64,000 nt of DNA. Origin: Oxalobacter formigenes (lineage in GTDB: Bacteria; Pseudomonadota; Gammaproteobacteria; Burkholderiales; Burkholderiaceae_D). The translations under genes and the position numbers were made by a program. Position 1 is the stretch's first letter, and each line of letters starts with the position of its first letter. The notes under the pieces were generated by a model. The model ran no database searches. It saw nothing but the letters and a program-made list of their open reading frames with translations, and was not told the origin of the DNA. The stretch is from assembly GCF_002127965.1 (NCBI RefSeq), contig NZ_CP018787.1, positions 930,001 through 994,000 of the forward strand, read 5' to 3'. Positions 38,931 through 48,199 of this stretch are shown one piece after another.

Positions 38931-39728
38931 TCAGACGTACTTGTTTTTCCATTCACGCATGGCTGCAAAAGCGTTGACTGGATCGTGATCTTTCAGTTTG
39001 CCAAGCGATTCCAGCCGTTTCATGACTTCTTCCCTGTCAGCCCGTAAAAATGGATTCGTCGCTTTTTCAAGCCCGATAGTGGATGGCAAGGTCGGCTGCC
39101 GACGGTTGCGTTTGGCGACGTCTTCCTTGATCCGGGCGGCCAGCGCCTTGCTGTCGGGTTCGATTTCACGGGCGAATTTCAGATTGGACAGGGTGTATTC
39201 ATGCCCGGCAAATACTTCAACGTCGTCCGGCAACGCTGCCAGTTTGGAAAGCGATGTCCACATCTGTTCCGGCGTACCTTCGAACATGCGGCCGCAACCG
39301 GCACCGAACAGCATGTCTCCGCAAAAGAGCCATTTCTCTTTTTTGGCATAATAGGCAATGTGACCTTTGGTATGGCCAGGTACGTCCAGCACGGACAGCT
39401 GCAAATTGTCCAATTCGAAAATCGTGACGATATCGCCTTCCTGCACCGGTTGCGTGACGGATTCGATCGGGTCGAAACGCGGGCCGTAAACGGGAACGGA
39501 ATATTCCTGAAGCAGACGGCTGACACCGCCGATATGGTCTTCATGGCGATGAGTCAGTACAATGGCACACAGTTTTAAGGAACGTTTTTGTAAAGCGGCC
39601 AGTACGGGGCCTGCCTCACCGGGATCGACGATGACCGCCTCTTTCCGGTTATCGATCATCCAGATATAGTTATCGTTGAATGCAGGAATGGGACTGACCT
39701 GAAGGGTTTGATCGGTCGAAGATGGCAT
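38931..39728 (-). CDS. gloB: Hydroxyacylglutathione hydrolase (glyoxalase II)
   Basis: 265-aa metallo-beta-lactamase-fold enzyme that hydrolyses S-lactoylglutathione in methylglyoxal detoxification. The binuclear metal motif THRHEDHIGG (residues 59-68) keeps the HxHxDH pattern. VPGHTKGHIAYY supplies another His, and FAGHEYTLSNLKFA the later metal and substrate residues. Length is normal. It is divergent from rnhA with 66 bp between them. Confidence 0.95.
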   Translation of the reverse strand: MPSSTDQTLQVSPIPAFNDNYIWMIDNRKEAVIVDPGEAGPVLAALQKRSLKLCAIVLTHRHEDHIGGVSRLLQEYSVPVYGPRFDPIESVTQPVQEGDIVTIFELDNLQLSVLDVPGHTKGHIAYYAKKEKWLFCGDMLFGAGCGRMFEGTPEQMWTSLSKLAALPDDVEVFAGHEYTLSNLKFAREIEPDSKALAARIKEDVAKRNRRQPTLPSTIGLEKATNPFLRADREEVMKRLESLGKLKDHDPVNAFAAMREWKNKYV

Positions 39729-39794
39729 AGTGTCTCCAGCGGCGAAAAAAATTTATTATAACCAGAGAATCTGGTGAATGTTTGAGATTGACAG

Positions 39795-40244
39795 ATGATG
39801 TGTGAAAAAATGAATGAAGTGGAAATTTATACGGATGGTGCCTGTCGCGGCAATCCCGGCCCGGGTGGATGGGGGGTATGGATGATTGCGGGGGGGCATG
39901 AAAAGGAATTGTTTGGCGGAGATGCCGATACGACAAACAATCGCATGGAACTGATGGCGGTGATCGAGGCTTTGAGGGCCCTGAAGCGACCTTGCAAGGT
40001 GGTTCTGCATACTGACAGCCAGTACGTCCAGAAGGGCATTTCGGAATGGATTCATAAATGGAAAGCCCGTGGCTGGAGAACGGCGGATAAAAAACTGGTG
40101 AAAAACGTCGATCTCTGGATGGAGCTGGATCAGGCGAGGGCACAGCATGACATCGACTGGAGGTGGATCAAGGGGCATGCCGGTCATGAAGGCAATGAAA
40201 AGGCGGATCAGCTTGCCAATAAAGGGGTCGATTCGGTTTTGTAA
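39795..40244 (+). CDS. rnhA: Ribonuclease HI
   Basis: 149-aa endonuclease that cleaves RNA in RNA-DNA hybrids. All four catalytic acids are visible: Asp in [17 protein letters not shown], Glu in [13 protein letters not shown], Asp in [12 protein letters not shown] and Asp in [12 protein letters not shown]. The start is uncertain: ATG at 39795 or the internal ATG at 39810 ([10 protein letters not shown]), which fits the family length better. Neither has a strong ribosome binding site. Confidence 0.95.
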   Translation: MMCEKMNEVEIYTDGACRGNPGPGGWGVWMIAGGHEKELFGGDADTTNNRMELMAVIEALRALKRPCKVVLHTDSQYVQKGISEWIHKWKARGWRTADKKLVKNVDLWMELDQARAQHDIDWRWIKGHAGHEGNEKADQLANKGVDSVL

Positions 40245-40266
40245 TTTTTCGGAATTGGAAGGAGTC

Positions 40267-40518
40267 ATGCAAATGATCAGATGGCTGATTGCGGTTCTCT
40301 TGTCTTGCAGTTTTTCCACAGCAGCGATAGCTGCTTCAGCAGTGACTGGACCGGAGGTGTACGGATTCCGGGTGGAAAAAATCAGCAAGGACGACGACGC
40401 TTATCGTCAGGGCAATATTTACCTGTTGACCGGGCCTGATGGTCGGGAACAATATATTATTGTCAGGGATTTAAGTGGAGCGGTTGCTATTGTGAAACGG
40501 GAACCGGTCAGGAAATAA
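40267..40518 (+). CDS. Small exported protein
   Basis: 83-aa protein with a perfect Shine-Dalgarno AAGGAG and a signal peptide (MIRWLIAVLLSCSFSTAAIA, cleavage after AIA). The mature part of about 60 residues contains GNIYLLTGPDGREQYIIVRD and has no recognised domain. It lies 22 bp after rnhA and may be read from the same transcript. It is probably periplasmic. Confidence 0.75.
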   Translation: MQMIRWLIAVLLSCSFSTAAIAASAVTGPEVYGFRVEKISKDDDAYRQGNIYLLTGPDGREQYIIVRDLSGAVAIVKREPVRK

Positions 40519-40551
40519 AACCGGCGCATATTATTGTTTGTACGGAATGAA

Positions 40552-40594
40552 AAAGAGCGGTTTGCACGAAAAAAGTGCAAGCCGCTCTTTTATT
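40552..40594. terminator. Bidirectional terminator
   Basis: A long stem of about 14 bp (40554-40567 with 40575-40588, one G-U pair) with an A-rich loop and T/A tails lies between the convergent small exported protein gene and yheS. Confidence 0.88.
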
Positions 40595-40611
40595 GTGCAG
40601 GCAAGTTGTTT

Positions 40612-42576
40612 TCATGAAGAAAGCAGGTTTTCCAGTTCATCCTGTTTTTCAAGCCACTCTTCTTCAAGAGCACCAAGCACTTTGGTGCATTCCACCTGGT
40701 CGGCCAGGAGTTTTTTCAGCTTGTCTTTGTTGGCCTGTTCGTAAATGGCCGGATCAGTCAGCTGGCTGTCGATAGCGGATTTTTTGTCGTTCAGTTTGCC
40801 GATTTCGTTTTCCAGCCAGTTCAGGCGTTTTTCAAGCGGTTTTTTCAGCGCTGACAGGCGTTGCCGTTCTTCCGCTTCCAGCCGTTTTTGCTCTTTGCGG
40901 TCAATGGCTTGTCTGGCCTGTAAATCTGCCGGTGCATCGTTATGGTGCACGCTGTTTTTTTCGAGGTGGATTTTAAAGAGCCAGTCCCGGTAATCGTCCA
41001 GATCGCCGTCGAATTCTTTCAGCTTTCCTTCGGAAACGATATAGAACCGGTCTGTCGTCGCTCTCAGAAGATGGCGATCATGCGAGACAAGCAAAAGCGT
41101 GCCTTCATACTGGGCAAGTGCCTCGGTCAGGGCTTCGCGCATGTCGAGGTCGAGATGGTTGGTCGGTTCGTCCAGGAGCAACAGGTTCGGACGTTCCCAG
41201 ACAATCAGGGCGAGCGCAAGCCGCGCTTTTTCGCCACCGGAAAAGGGAGCGACAGGGCTGGTCGCCATTTCGCCGTGGAAGTTGAAGCTGCCCAGAAAGT
41301 TGCGCAATTCCTGTTCACGGGTGTCTGGCGCAATTTTCATCAGGTGCCAGAGGGGCGATTCCTCGTTTCGCAGCATCTCAACCTGATGCTGGGCGAAGTA
41401 ACCGATTTTCAGACCCTTGCCGGTCGTGAATTTGCCGGAAAGCGGTTCCAGCCCGGCTGCCACGGTTTTGATGAACGTCGATTTGCCTGCGCCGTTCACA
41501 CCGAGAAGGCCGATTCGTTCGCCAGTCTGGAGAGCGAACTGGATATCTTTTACGATCGGTGTGGTCGAAACGATATCGCCATTGGCATCCCTGTCGGTAT
41601 ATCCGGCGGTCAGCCCGTTCATGACGAGTAACGGATTCGGAGAGGATTCCGGCTCGAAAAATTCGAAGGAAAATTCGGCGGCGGCACGCAATGGTGCCAG
41701 CTCTTCCATTTTTTCCAGTGCCTTGATACGGCTCTGGGCTTGTCGTGCTTTGGTTGCCTTGTACTGGAAACGGCTGATGTAGGATTGCAAATGCGCCCGA
41801 CGCTTGGCCTGTTTTTCGATCATGCTTTGCATCAGCGTCATCTGCTCGGCGCGCTGGCGTTCGAAGGCTGAATAATTGCCTGCGTAGCGTTTCAGCTTGC
41901 CGTCGTCGATGTGTAGGATGACGTTGGCGATGCCGTCCAGAAAATCGCGGTCATGCGAAATGACGATCAATGTGCCGCTATAGCGTTTGAGCCAGTCTTC
42001 GAGCCAGAGAATGGCATCGAGATCCAGATGGTTGGTCGGTTCATCCAGCAGCAAGAGATCGGATGGACACATCAAGGCCTGTGCCAGATTCAGGCGCATG
42101 CGCCAGCCACCCGAAAAGGTCGAGACATTGCGTTGCATCTGGTCCATTGAAAAGCCGAGGCCCAGCAAAAGCTGTTCGGCACGGGATTTGACGGTATAAA
42201 TGCCTGCGTCGGCCAGTGCGGTATGCAGTTCGGCAATGCGCATGCCCGCAGCGGCGTCTTGTTCTCTGGCTTCGAGTTCGGCCAGTTCGGCTTCGAGCGC
42301 ACGCAAGTGTGTGTCGCCGTCGATAGCGTATTCAATTGCAGGCCGTTCAAGCGCAGGTGTTTCCTGTGCGACGTGGGAGATTCGCCATGCTGATGGAAAA
42401 TCGATATCGCCACCATCAACGTGCAATTCGCCCATCAGAAGGGCGAAAAGACTTGTTTTGCCTGCGCCATTCGGGCCGACCAGACCGATTTTTTCACCGG
42501 GATTCAAGGTCGCTTCGGCTTTTTCAAACAGCGGCTTCGTGCCGCGCATGAGCGAAAATTGCTGGAAACGGATCAT
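40612..42576 (-). CDS. yheS: ABC-F family ATPase (YheS-like)
   Basis: 654-aa soluble tandem-ABC protein of the ABC-F class, which acts on ribosomes rather than as a transporter. The first ABC domain has GLVGPNGAGKTSLFALL, FSGGWRMRLNLAQAL and LLLDEPTNHLDLD; the second has GLLGVNGAGKSTFIKT, FSGGEKARLALALI and another DEPTNHLDLD. The inter-domain linker has the ABC-F Lys/Arg-rich helical hairpin, and the tail is a coiled coil (about 565-650). Its start overlaps the prmB stop (ATGA), so the two are coupled. Confidence 0.93.
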   Translation of the reverse strand: MIRFQQFSLMRGTKPLFEKAEATLNPGEKIGLVGPNGAGKTSLFALLMGELHVDGGDIDFPSAWRISHVAQETPALERPAIEYAIDGDTHLRALEAELAELEAREQDAAAGMRIAELHTALADAGIYTVKSRAEQLLLGLGFSMDQMQRNVSTFSGGWRMRLNLAQALMCPSDLLLLDEPTNHLDLDAILWLEDWLKRYSGTLIVISHDRDFLDGIANVILHIDDGKLKRYAGNYSAFERQRAEQMTLMQSMIEKQAKRRAHLQSYISRFQYKATKARQAQSRIKALEKMEELAPLRAAAEFSFEFFEPESSPNPLLVMNGLTAGYTDRDANGDIVSTTPIVKDIQFALQTGERIGLLGVNGAGKSTFIKTVAAGLEPLSGKFTTGKGLKIGYFAQHQVEMLRNEESPLWHLMKIAPDTREQELRNFLGSFNFHGEMATSPVAPFSGGEKARLALALIVWERPNLLLLDEPTNHLDLDMREALTEALAQYEGTLLLVSHDRHLLRATTDRFYIVSEGKLKEFDGDLDDYRDWLFKIHLEKNSVHHNDAPADLQARQAIDRKEQKRLEAEERQRLSALKKPLEKRLNWLENEIGKLNDKKSAIDSQLTDPAIYEQANKDKLKKLLADQVECTKVLGALEEEWLEKQDELENLLSS

Positions 42577-43481
42577 GCTTTGCCAAGACCCTTCAATTGT
42601 TCAGCCGTCAGCAGGAAAACACGGTCGTCCCCACCGGAAGTGGAGAGCCATGTCAATTCCAGTTCGGGAAAAGCGGCAATCGCGTTTTCGGCTTCGTTGC
42701 CGATTTCGACGATCAACAGGCCATCGTCAGTCAGTTTTTCCCCCGCTGTCCTGACGATGCGGCGCACGATGTCCATTCCGTCGAAACCGCCTGCCAGCGC
42801 CATTTGCGGTTCATGCATGTATTCGGGTGGCAAGTCGTCCATCGAGGACTGGTTGACGTATGGCGGGTTGGTGACGATCAACTGGTATTGTTTGTCAGGG
42901 ATGCCGTCGTACAAGTCGGCGTGATGCAGCTTGACACGGTCCTTCAACTGATAGTTGTTGATGTTCGTCTGGGCAATCCCCAGCGCGGCAGGAGACAGTT
43001 CGACGGCATCGACGGTGGCGTTTTCGAACACGTCAGCCAGCATGATGGCAAGACAGCCGGAACCGGTGCAGAGTTCAAGAATATCGGTCACGCCCTCCGG
43101 ATCGATTATCCAGGGAGAAAACTGTTCGACGATCAGTTCGGCCAGAAAGGAGCGTGGAATGATGACGCCTTTTTCAACGTAGAAGGAATAACCTTGCAAA
43201 AACGCTTCGTTGGTCAGGTAAGCGGCCGGGATGCGTTCATCTGCCCGGCGGTCAATGATATTGACGACGTTTTCGATTTCTTCAGGCAGGAGTTTCGCAT
43301 CCAGGAAAGGGTCGAGTTCATCCAGCGGGAGCGACAGGGTATGAAGGATAAGGAAAACGGCTTCATCCCATGCGTTTTCACTGCCGTGGCCGAAAAAGAG
43401 TTTTTCACGGTTAAAACGCGTGACGGCATAGCGCAGCAGGTCGCGCACGGTGGAAAACGTGCTGGCGTGTGGTGTATTCAT
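42573..43481 (-). CDS. prmB: 50S ribosomal protein uL3 glutamine methyltransferase
   Basis: 302-aa class I methyltransferase that methylates a Gln of ribosomal protein L3. The SAM motif ILELCTGSGCLAIMLAD and catalytic NPPYVNQSSMDDLPPEY are clear. The N-terminal helical region RDLLRYAVTRFNREKLFFGHG is characteristic of PrmB. I chose the ATG at 43481; the ATG at 43505 abuts a terminator-like hairpin and lacks a ribosome binding site. It overlaps yheS by 4 bp and follows dapE, the usual Burkholderiales order. Confidence 0.93.
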   Translation of the reverse strand: MNTPHASTFSTVRDLLRYAVTRFNREKLFFGHGSENAWDEAVFLILHTLSLPLDELDPFLDAKLLPEEIENVVNIIDRRADERIPAAYLTNEAFLQGYSFYVEKGVIIPRSFLAELIVEQFSPWIIDPEGVTDILELCTGSGCLAIMLADVFENATVDAVELSPAALGIAQTNINNYQLKDRVKLHHADLYDGIPDKQYQLIVTNPPYVNQSSMDDLPPEYMHEPQMALAGGFDGMDIVRRIVRTAGEKLTDDGLLIVEIGNEAENAIAAFPELELTWLSTSGGDDRVFLLTAEQLKGLGKA

Positions 43482-43503
43482 GGTGTCGGTCAATTCATGA
43501 AAC

Positions 43504-43529
43504 AAGGGCCCGGTTGTGACCGGACCCTT
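43504..43529 (-). terminator. Hairpin between dapE and prmB
   Basis: A 10-bp stem with one mismatch (43504-43514 with 43519-43529) and a TGTG loop. The minus-strand tail is only moderately T-rich, so it may be a weak terminator or processing site within the dap-prmB transcript. Confidence 0.5.
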
Positions 43530-43605
43530 ACAGGTAATCGGAATGTTCGCCAGTATAACCGGTGTGACCGGCTAAAAACAGCGCATTGAAAAACAATCCG
43601 GCATT

Positions 43606-44733
43606 TTACAGGAAGAGTTTTTCCAGTGTACGCCGATAGATGTCGGTCAAGGGCTGGATGTCTGAAACAGGCACGTTTTCATCGATCTGGTGAATGCTTT
43701 CCGTCACTGGTCCGAATTCGACGACTTGAGGGCAGATGCGGGCGATAAAACGTCCGTCGGAGGTTCCGCCGGTTGTGGAGAGTTCCGGGGTGATGCCGGT
43801 TTTTTCCTTTATGGCTTCCGACAAGGCGTCACAGAGCGAGCCGCGAGGTGTCAGAAAGGGAACACCGGAATAATTCCAGTCGAGCCGGTAATTCAGGCCA
43901 TGTTTGTCCAGAATGGCACAGACGCGTTCTTTCAGGCTGTCCACCGTACTGGCGGTACAAAAACGGAAATTGAATTCGACGAACAGTTCACCCGGAATGA
44001 CATTGTTGGCGCCTGTTCCTGCGTGGATATTGGAAATCTGCCATGTCGTCGGTTCATAGTATTCATTGCCCTTGTCCCATACGGTCGCCGAGAGTTCCGC
44101 GATGGCAGGAGCCGCCAGATGGATCGGGTTGGCTGCGCGTTTCGGATAGGCGATATGGCCCTGTTTGCCGATAACGGTCAGTTTGCCGCAGAGTGAACCA
44201 CGCCGGCCATTCTTGATCGTATCGCCCAGTTTTGTCAGGGAACTCGGTTCGCCGACGATACAGTAATCGGGATGAATGCCGCGTTCGTCGAGCAGCTTGA
44301 CAACGACGTCCGTTCCATCCACGGCGATACCTTCCTCATCGCTGGTGAAGATGAAACCGATCGAGCCTTTGTAGTCGGGATGGGACAGGATAAAATCCCT
44401 GGCGGCAATGACCATTGCCGCATCCGAGGTTTTCATGTCGGATGCGCCACGTCCGTAGAGACGGCCATTACGTACGGTTGGCGTGAACGGATCGGAGCCC
44501 CATTTTTCGACCGGGCCGGTCGGCACAACGTCGGTATGGCCTGCGAATACAAGGAGGGGGCCACTGGTACCATGACGTGCCCAGAGATTGGTGACGCCAT
44601 TGCTGACGATGGTTTCGCATTCGAATCCCAGTGGTTTCAACTGGTCGATGATCAGTTTCTGGCAGTTTTTGTCGTCCGGAGTAATGGATGGCTCGGCAAT
44701 CAGTGCGCTGGCCAGTTCGAAGGTCGAATTCAT
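43606..44733 (-). CDS. dapE: Succinyl-diaminopimelate desuccinylase
   Basis: 375-aa M20-family zinc hydrolase that removes succinate from N-succinyl-LL-diaminopimelate in lysine and peptidoglycan synthesis. Metal and catalytic motifs: [11 protein letters not shown] (His and Asp), [15 protein letters not shown] (catalytic Glu-Glu) and the C-terminal [14 protein letters not shown] precedes the ATG. It lies 21 bp after dapD. Confidence 0.97.
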   Translation of the reverse strand: MNSTFELASALIAEPSITPDDKNCQKLIIDQLKPLGFECETIVSNGVTNLWARHGTSGPLLVFAGHTDVVPTGPVEKWGSDPFTPTVRNGRLYGRGASDMKTSDAAMVIAARDFILSHPDYKGSIGFIFTSDEEGIAVDGTDVVVKLLDERGIHPDYCIVGEPSSLTKLGDTIKNGRRGSLCGKLTVIGKQGHIAYPKRAANPIHLAAPAIAELSATVWDKGNEYYEPTTWQISNIHAGTGANNVIPGELFVEFNFRFCTASTVDSLKERVCAILDKHGLNYRLDWNYSGVPFLTPRGSLCDALSEAIKEKTGITPELSTTGGTSDGRFIARICPQVVEFGPVTESIHQIDENVPVSDIQPLTDIYRRTLEKLFL

Positions 44734-44754
44734 GGCGTCTCCTTTGCTTGTCGC

Positions 44755-45600
44755 TCAGTTATCCCGTAACAGGTCGTTGATCGCGGTTTTGGCACGCGTT
44801 ACGGCGTTCACGCGCTTGACGATTACTGCACAGTATAAACTGTATTTCCCACCCGGATCAGGGATATTTCCCGGAACGACGACGGAACCGGAAGGGACGC
44901 GGCCATACAGGATACGGTCGTTTTCGCGGTCGTAAATGCGGGTGGACTGCCCGATATAGACGCCCATCGAGATGACGCTGTTTTCCTCGACAATCACTCC
45001 TTCGACGATTTCAGAACGGGCACCGATAAAGCAGTTGTCCTCGATGATGGTCGGATTGGCCTGCATCGGTTCCAGTACACCACCGATTCCGACGCCACCG
45101 GACAGGTGGACGTGTTTGCCGATCTGGGCGCAGGAACCGACGGTTGCCCAGGTATCGATCATGGTGCCTTCTCCTACGTAAGCGCCGATATTGACGAAGG
45201 AGGGCATCATGACGACGTTTTTGCCGATATAGCTGCCCAGACGGGCAACGGCAGGGGGGACGACACGGAAACCGGCTTTGGCAAAGTCCTCTTGTGTGTA
45301 ATTGGCGAATTTGCTGGTGACCTTGTCATAAAAGTGGAGCGCGGGCGAGCCGTCTGCACCGACCGGCATCGCAAAGTTTTCCTGAAGGCGGAAGGAGAGT
45401 AGAACCGCCTTTTTGGTCCACTGGTTGACGATCCATTCGCCATTCTTTTTTTCCGCAACGCGAAGTTGTCCGCAATCAAGCTGCCGGATTACTTCGGCAA
45501 TCGCCGCGCGGAGAATGGGAGAAGTATCGCCCGCTGCAAAACTGTCCCGGTTTTCCCAGGCTTCTTCGATGATTTGTTTGAGTTGTTCTTCCTGTGACAT
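44755..45600 (-). CDS. dapD: Tetrahydrodipicolinate N-succinyltransferase
   Basis: 281-aa trimeric left-handed beta-helix enzyme that succinylates tetrahydrodipicolinate. Hexapeptide repeats run from about residue 120 to 240, including [20 protein letters not shown] and [26 protein letters not shown] precedes the ATG. It sits between dapC (36 bp) and dapE (21 bp), so the succinylase branch is encoded in pathway order with the transaminase first. Confidence 0.97.
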   Translation of the reverse strand: MSQEEQLKQIIEEAWENRDSFAAGDTSPILRAAIAEVIRQLDCGQLRVAEKKNGEWIVNQWTKKAVLLSFRLQENFAMPVGADGSPALHFYDKVTSKFANYTQEDFAKAGFRVVPPAVARLGSYIGKNVVMMPSFVNIGAYVGEGTMIDTWATVGSCAQIGKHVHLSGGVGIGGVLEPMQANPTIIEDNCFIGARSEIVEGVIVEENSVISMGVYIGQSTRIYDRENDRILYGRVPSGSVVVPGNIPDPGGKYSLYCAVIVKRVNAVTRAKTAINDLLRDN

Positions 45601-45636
45601 GGTGTTTTCCTGTTTCTCGTTTTTTCAGTATGTTGT

Positions 45637-46845
45637 TTACAGTTCGCGTCTTTGGGTTTTGACGAATTCAACGATGCGCAAAATACCTTCCAGACATTCG
45701 GCAGGTTCGGCAACCAGCGCAAGTCGAATCCGGTTTTTGCCGGGGTTGATGCCGTTGGCTTCTCTGGCCAGATAGCTGCCGGGCAGGACGGTGACGTTGA
45801 ATTTTTCGTAAAGCTTTCGGGCAAATTCGGTGTCGGACAGACCTGTCCGTTCGAATACTTCGGCCCAGAGATAAAAACTGGCGTCCGGCATCGATACGTT
45901 CAGTGCCTGCTGCAAAAGAGGCACTGCTTCACGGAATTTGGCGATATATTTGGCGCGGTTTTCTTCAACGTGCTTTTCGTCGTCCCATGCGGCAACGGAG
46001 GCGGCCTGTATCGTTTCGCTCATGGCGGTACCGTGATAGGTACGGTAGAGCAGGAATTGTCTGATGATTTGTGCGTCGCCTGCGACGAAACCAGAACGCA
46101 TGCCGGGAACATTGGAGCGTTTCGACAGGGAAGAAAGCATGATGAGGCGGCGATAATCCTTGCGTCCAAGCCGGTATGCCGCTTCCAGTCCTCCAGGAGG
46201 CGGGGCGTCGAAATAAATTTCCGAATAACATTCATCCGATGCGATGACGAATCCGTAACGGTCGGAGAGTTCGAACAGCTTTTTCCATTGTTCCAGATCC
46301 ATGACCGCCCCGGTCGGATTTCCGGGGGAACAGACGTAAACGAGTTTTGTCTTTTGCCAGACGGTTTCAGGCACGCTGTCGTAGTCACAGCCGAAATTTT
46401 TTTCTGCAACTGCATTGACAAAATAAGGTTCCGCTCCGGCCAGATAAGTGGCACCTTCATAAATCTGATAAAACGGGTTGGGACAAACGACGATGCCATG
46501 TTCAGACGGGTCGAGTACGGTCTGGGCCAGCGAAAAGAGTGCTTCCCGTGATCCGAGTGTCGGCAGGATCTGGCTTGCAGGATCCGGGGCCGGGATTTTG
46601 TAACGTCTGTTCAGCCAGACAGCAATCGATTCCCTCAGGGCGAGTGTTCCCAGCGTTGCAGGGTATTTTGACAAGCCGTCCAGATTGTCGCGCAGGGCAC
46701 GACGGATGAACGAGGGTGTGCTGTGTTTCGGTTCGCCAATACCGAAATTGATATGGCTGATAGCCGGGTCCGGACGATTGATGGCAAACAGTTTCCTGAG
46801 CTTTTCAAAAGGATAAGGCTGCAAACGGTTCAATAAAGGATTCAT
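45637..46845 (-). CDS. dapC: Succinyldiaminopimelate transaminase
   Basis: 402-aa fold-type I PLP aminotransferase. It starts MNPLLNRLQPYPFEKLRKLF, as in betaproteobacterial DapC. The substrate/PLP motifs are VCSPGNPTGAVMD and SSLSKRSNVPGMRSGF, the latter holding the PLP Lys. The ATG at 46845 is favoured over a TTG 12 nt earlier. It is the first gene of the dapC-dapD-dapE-prmB-yheS run. A Fur-box-like sequence lies 39-57 bp upstream. Confidence 0.94.
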   Translation of the reverse strand: MNPLLNRLQPYPFEKLRKLFAINRPDPAISHINFGIGEPKHSTPSFIRRALRDNLDGLSKYPATLGTLALRESIAVWLNRRYKIPAPDPASQILPTLGSREALFSLAQTVLDPSEHGIVVCPNPFYQIYEGATYLAGAEPYFVNAVAEKNFGCDYDSVPETVWQKTKLVYVCSPGNPTGAVMDLEQWKKLFELSDRYGFVIASDECYSEIYFDAPPPGGLEAAYRLGRKDYRRLIMLSSLSKRSNVPGMRSGFVAGDAQIIRQFLLYRTYHGTAMSETIQAASVAAWDDEKHVEENRAKYIAKFREAVPLLQQALNVSMPDASFYLWAEVFERTGLSDTEFARKLYEKFNVTVLPGSYLAREANGINPGKNRIRLALVAEPAECLEGILRIVEFVKTQRREL

Positions 46846-46883
46846 AGCTCGTTTCAACCGTAAAAAGGAATATCGTTAATTGT

Positions 46884-46902
46884 CTGAATGAGAATCATTA
46901 TC
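46884..46902. promoter_or_regulatory. Fur-box-like sequence upstream of dapC
   Basis: The 19-mer CTGAATGAGAATCATTATC matches 15 of 19 positions of the classical Fur consensus (GATAATGATAATCATTATC). On the minus strand it overlaps a GATAAT that could be a -10 element for dapC. It could alternatively serve a lost or unrecognised gene on the plus strand. Confidence 0.5.
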
Positions 46903-47320
46903 GCATCATTTTCATTTTGTGTTGTTTGGTCGAAGGACAGTTCAAAATAAAGCAGGAATCGTGCCAATTTGGTGAGTCCGGGTTCACAAAAGGGCAGGAT
47001 TTTTTGCGGCACGGTTTGGTGCAAAAAGCGAAAGAAAAAATGGACGCTTATTGATGAATTCGATAATGCGCTTTTGTCGTTTGAGGTCGAATGGTGATCG
47101 TGATGTGATGGATTGAAACAATACATCTAAATCAAAAGGTGCGTATTTGCATGAAAAAAACCGTTGAATGACGAGAACCGAAGCGTGACGGCGAAGTCTA
47201 TTGGTATGTCTTCCCCGGTTGATATCCATCCGTATATTCCTTTCTCTGTCATGACGCGGTCACAAAGTGCGAATATTCTGTGCGTATCGGAGGGCACTTT
47301 CCCATAAGGCATTTGTCCGG
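46903..47320. other. Gene-free stretch between dapC and the small-gene cassettes
   Basis: About 420 bases with only short, unsupported frames on both strands. I see no RNA gene or repeat here. The right end leads into the conserved leader of the first mini-gene. Confidence 0.45.
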
Positions 47321-47355
47321 AGGGTTGATCATCATTTTAAGGAAAGGATGCAATC

Positions 47356-47553
47356 ATGGATGTGGTTATCAACAAACGGAAGATACGCGATACGGTTAAA
47401 CAGATGGTCGATAATGGCCGGAAAAACCTGAAACAGGAAATCCGGAATCATCCGGCCAGTACGGTTTTTCAGGCTCCGTGTCCGATTAGAAACGGTTTCG
47501 GCTGGAATCCCTGGATGGCAGCCTCACCGTTTGTTGCACTAAAGCAATTCTGA
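47356..47553 (+). CDS. Tiny protein A (65 aa), paralogue of the next small gene
   Basis: 65-aa basic protein beginning MDVVINKRKIRDTVKQM. GGAAAGG lies just upstream of the ATG and an own intrinsic terminator follows. Its N-terminus matches the 75-aa protein at 47851 (pattern M-D-x-x-I-x-K-R-x-I-x-x-x-V), and both have TTGATCAT about 30 bp before the start. The C-terminal part (NGFGWNPWMAASPFVAL) is different and aromatic-rich. No domain is recognised. The conserved frame, leader and terminator argue for a real gene. Confidence 0.6.
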   Translation: MDVVINKRKIRDTVKQMVDNGRKNLKQEIRNHPASTVFQAPCPIRNGFGWNPWMAASPFVALKQF

Positions 47554-47586
47554 CTTTTTATTTGTCCTTAGAGTTTTTTTCATTTT

Positions 47587-47613
47587 GCCGGAAATCCTGT
47601 TTCCGGCTTTTTT
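47587..47613 (+). terminator. Terminator of small-gene cassette A
   Basis: A perfect 8-bp stem (47587-47594 with 47600-47607) is followed by T6. The sequence around it closely matches the terminator at 48117-48144. Confidence 0.88.
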
Positions 47614-47850
47614 ATTGGCGTTTTCCGGATAATTTACAGGTGGCCAATTCTGTTATCAGGAATGTCCGGCCTGTGCATAAGGGAAGCTTTCTCCTTTTGA
47701 GATATATCGTTTTTTTCAATGATTCTCTTGATTTTGATTGAATGTCACAATCGCGTAATGAAAGACACTTATCTTCCAGTTATCGATTAAAACCGGATTG
47801 ATTGCTGGATAAAAAACAGTGTTGATCATTTTGTCAAAAAGGATTTGATC

Positions 47851-48078
47851 ATGGATGACGCGATAACGAAACGGAGCATCATGAGGGCCGTTATCCTGGC
47901 ATGCATCCCGGCCTGTTTGTCCGCGGTGGTGCTTTACAAGATGCCCGTGAAAGATTTTCTGGTTTCTGCCATATTGGAAAATACCGGCAGTTATGTGAGT
48001 GGACACCCCGACGTGAAACCGGATTCGAGAATGACCGACCGGTTGAAGAAAGATCGCTGGATGGATTTGTTTTTGTAG
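47851..48078 (+). CDS. Tiny membrane protein B (75 aa), paralogue of protein A
   Basis: 75-aa protein beginning MDDAITKRSIMRAV, homologous at its N-terminus to the 65-aa protein at 47356. A hydrophobic helix (about residues 11-29, MRAVILACIPACLSAVVLY) suggests a single membrane span; the C-terminal half is polar and charged. AAGGAT precedes the ATG at a good distance and a strong terminator follows. Function unknown; size and shape fit a small regulatory or toxin-like membrane peptide, but that is speculation. Confidence 0.6.
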   Translation: MDDAITKRSIMRAVILACIPACLSAVVLYKMPVKDFLVSAILENTGSYVSGHPDVKPDSRMTDRLKKDRWMDLFL

Positions 48079-48116
48079 TTGCTTGGTAAGTGCGTTTTAG
48101 AGTTTTTTTTTCATTT

Positions 48117-48144
48117 GCCGGAAACAATCGTTTCCGGCTTTTTT
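48117..48144 (+). terminator. Terminator of small-gene cassette B
   Basis: A perfect 9-bp stem (48117-48125 with 48130-48138), AATC loop and T6. It is nearly the same as the terminator at 47587-47613, including the preceding TTAGAG-T run. Confidence 0.9.
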
Positions 48145-48199
48145 ATTCGATAATTCTTGTTTCTGGGAATAAACAACAAGGTATTTCATTGGTTTATAG

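Noticed and set aside
47716-48006. 96-codon minus-strand frame across small gene B
   Set aside because: Its opposite strand has matched leader, ribosome binding site and terminator signals, while this frame has none and shows no family resemblance.
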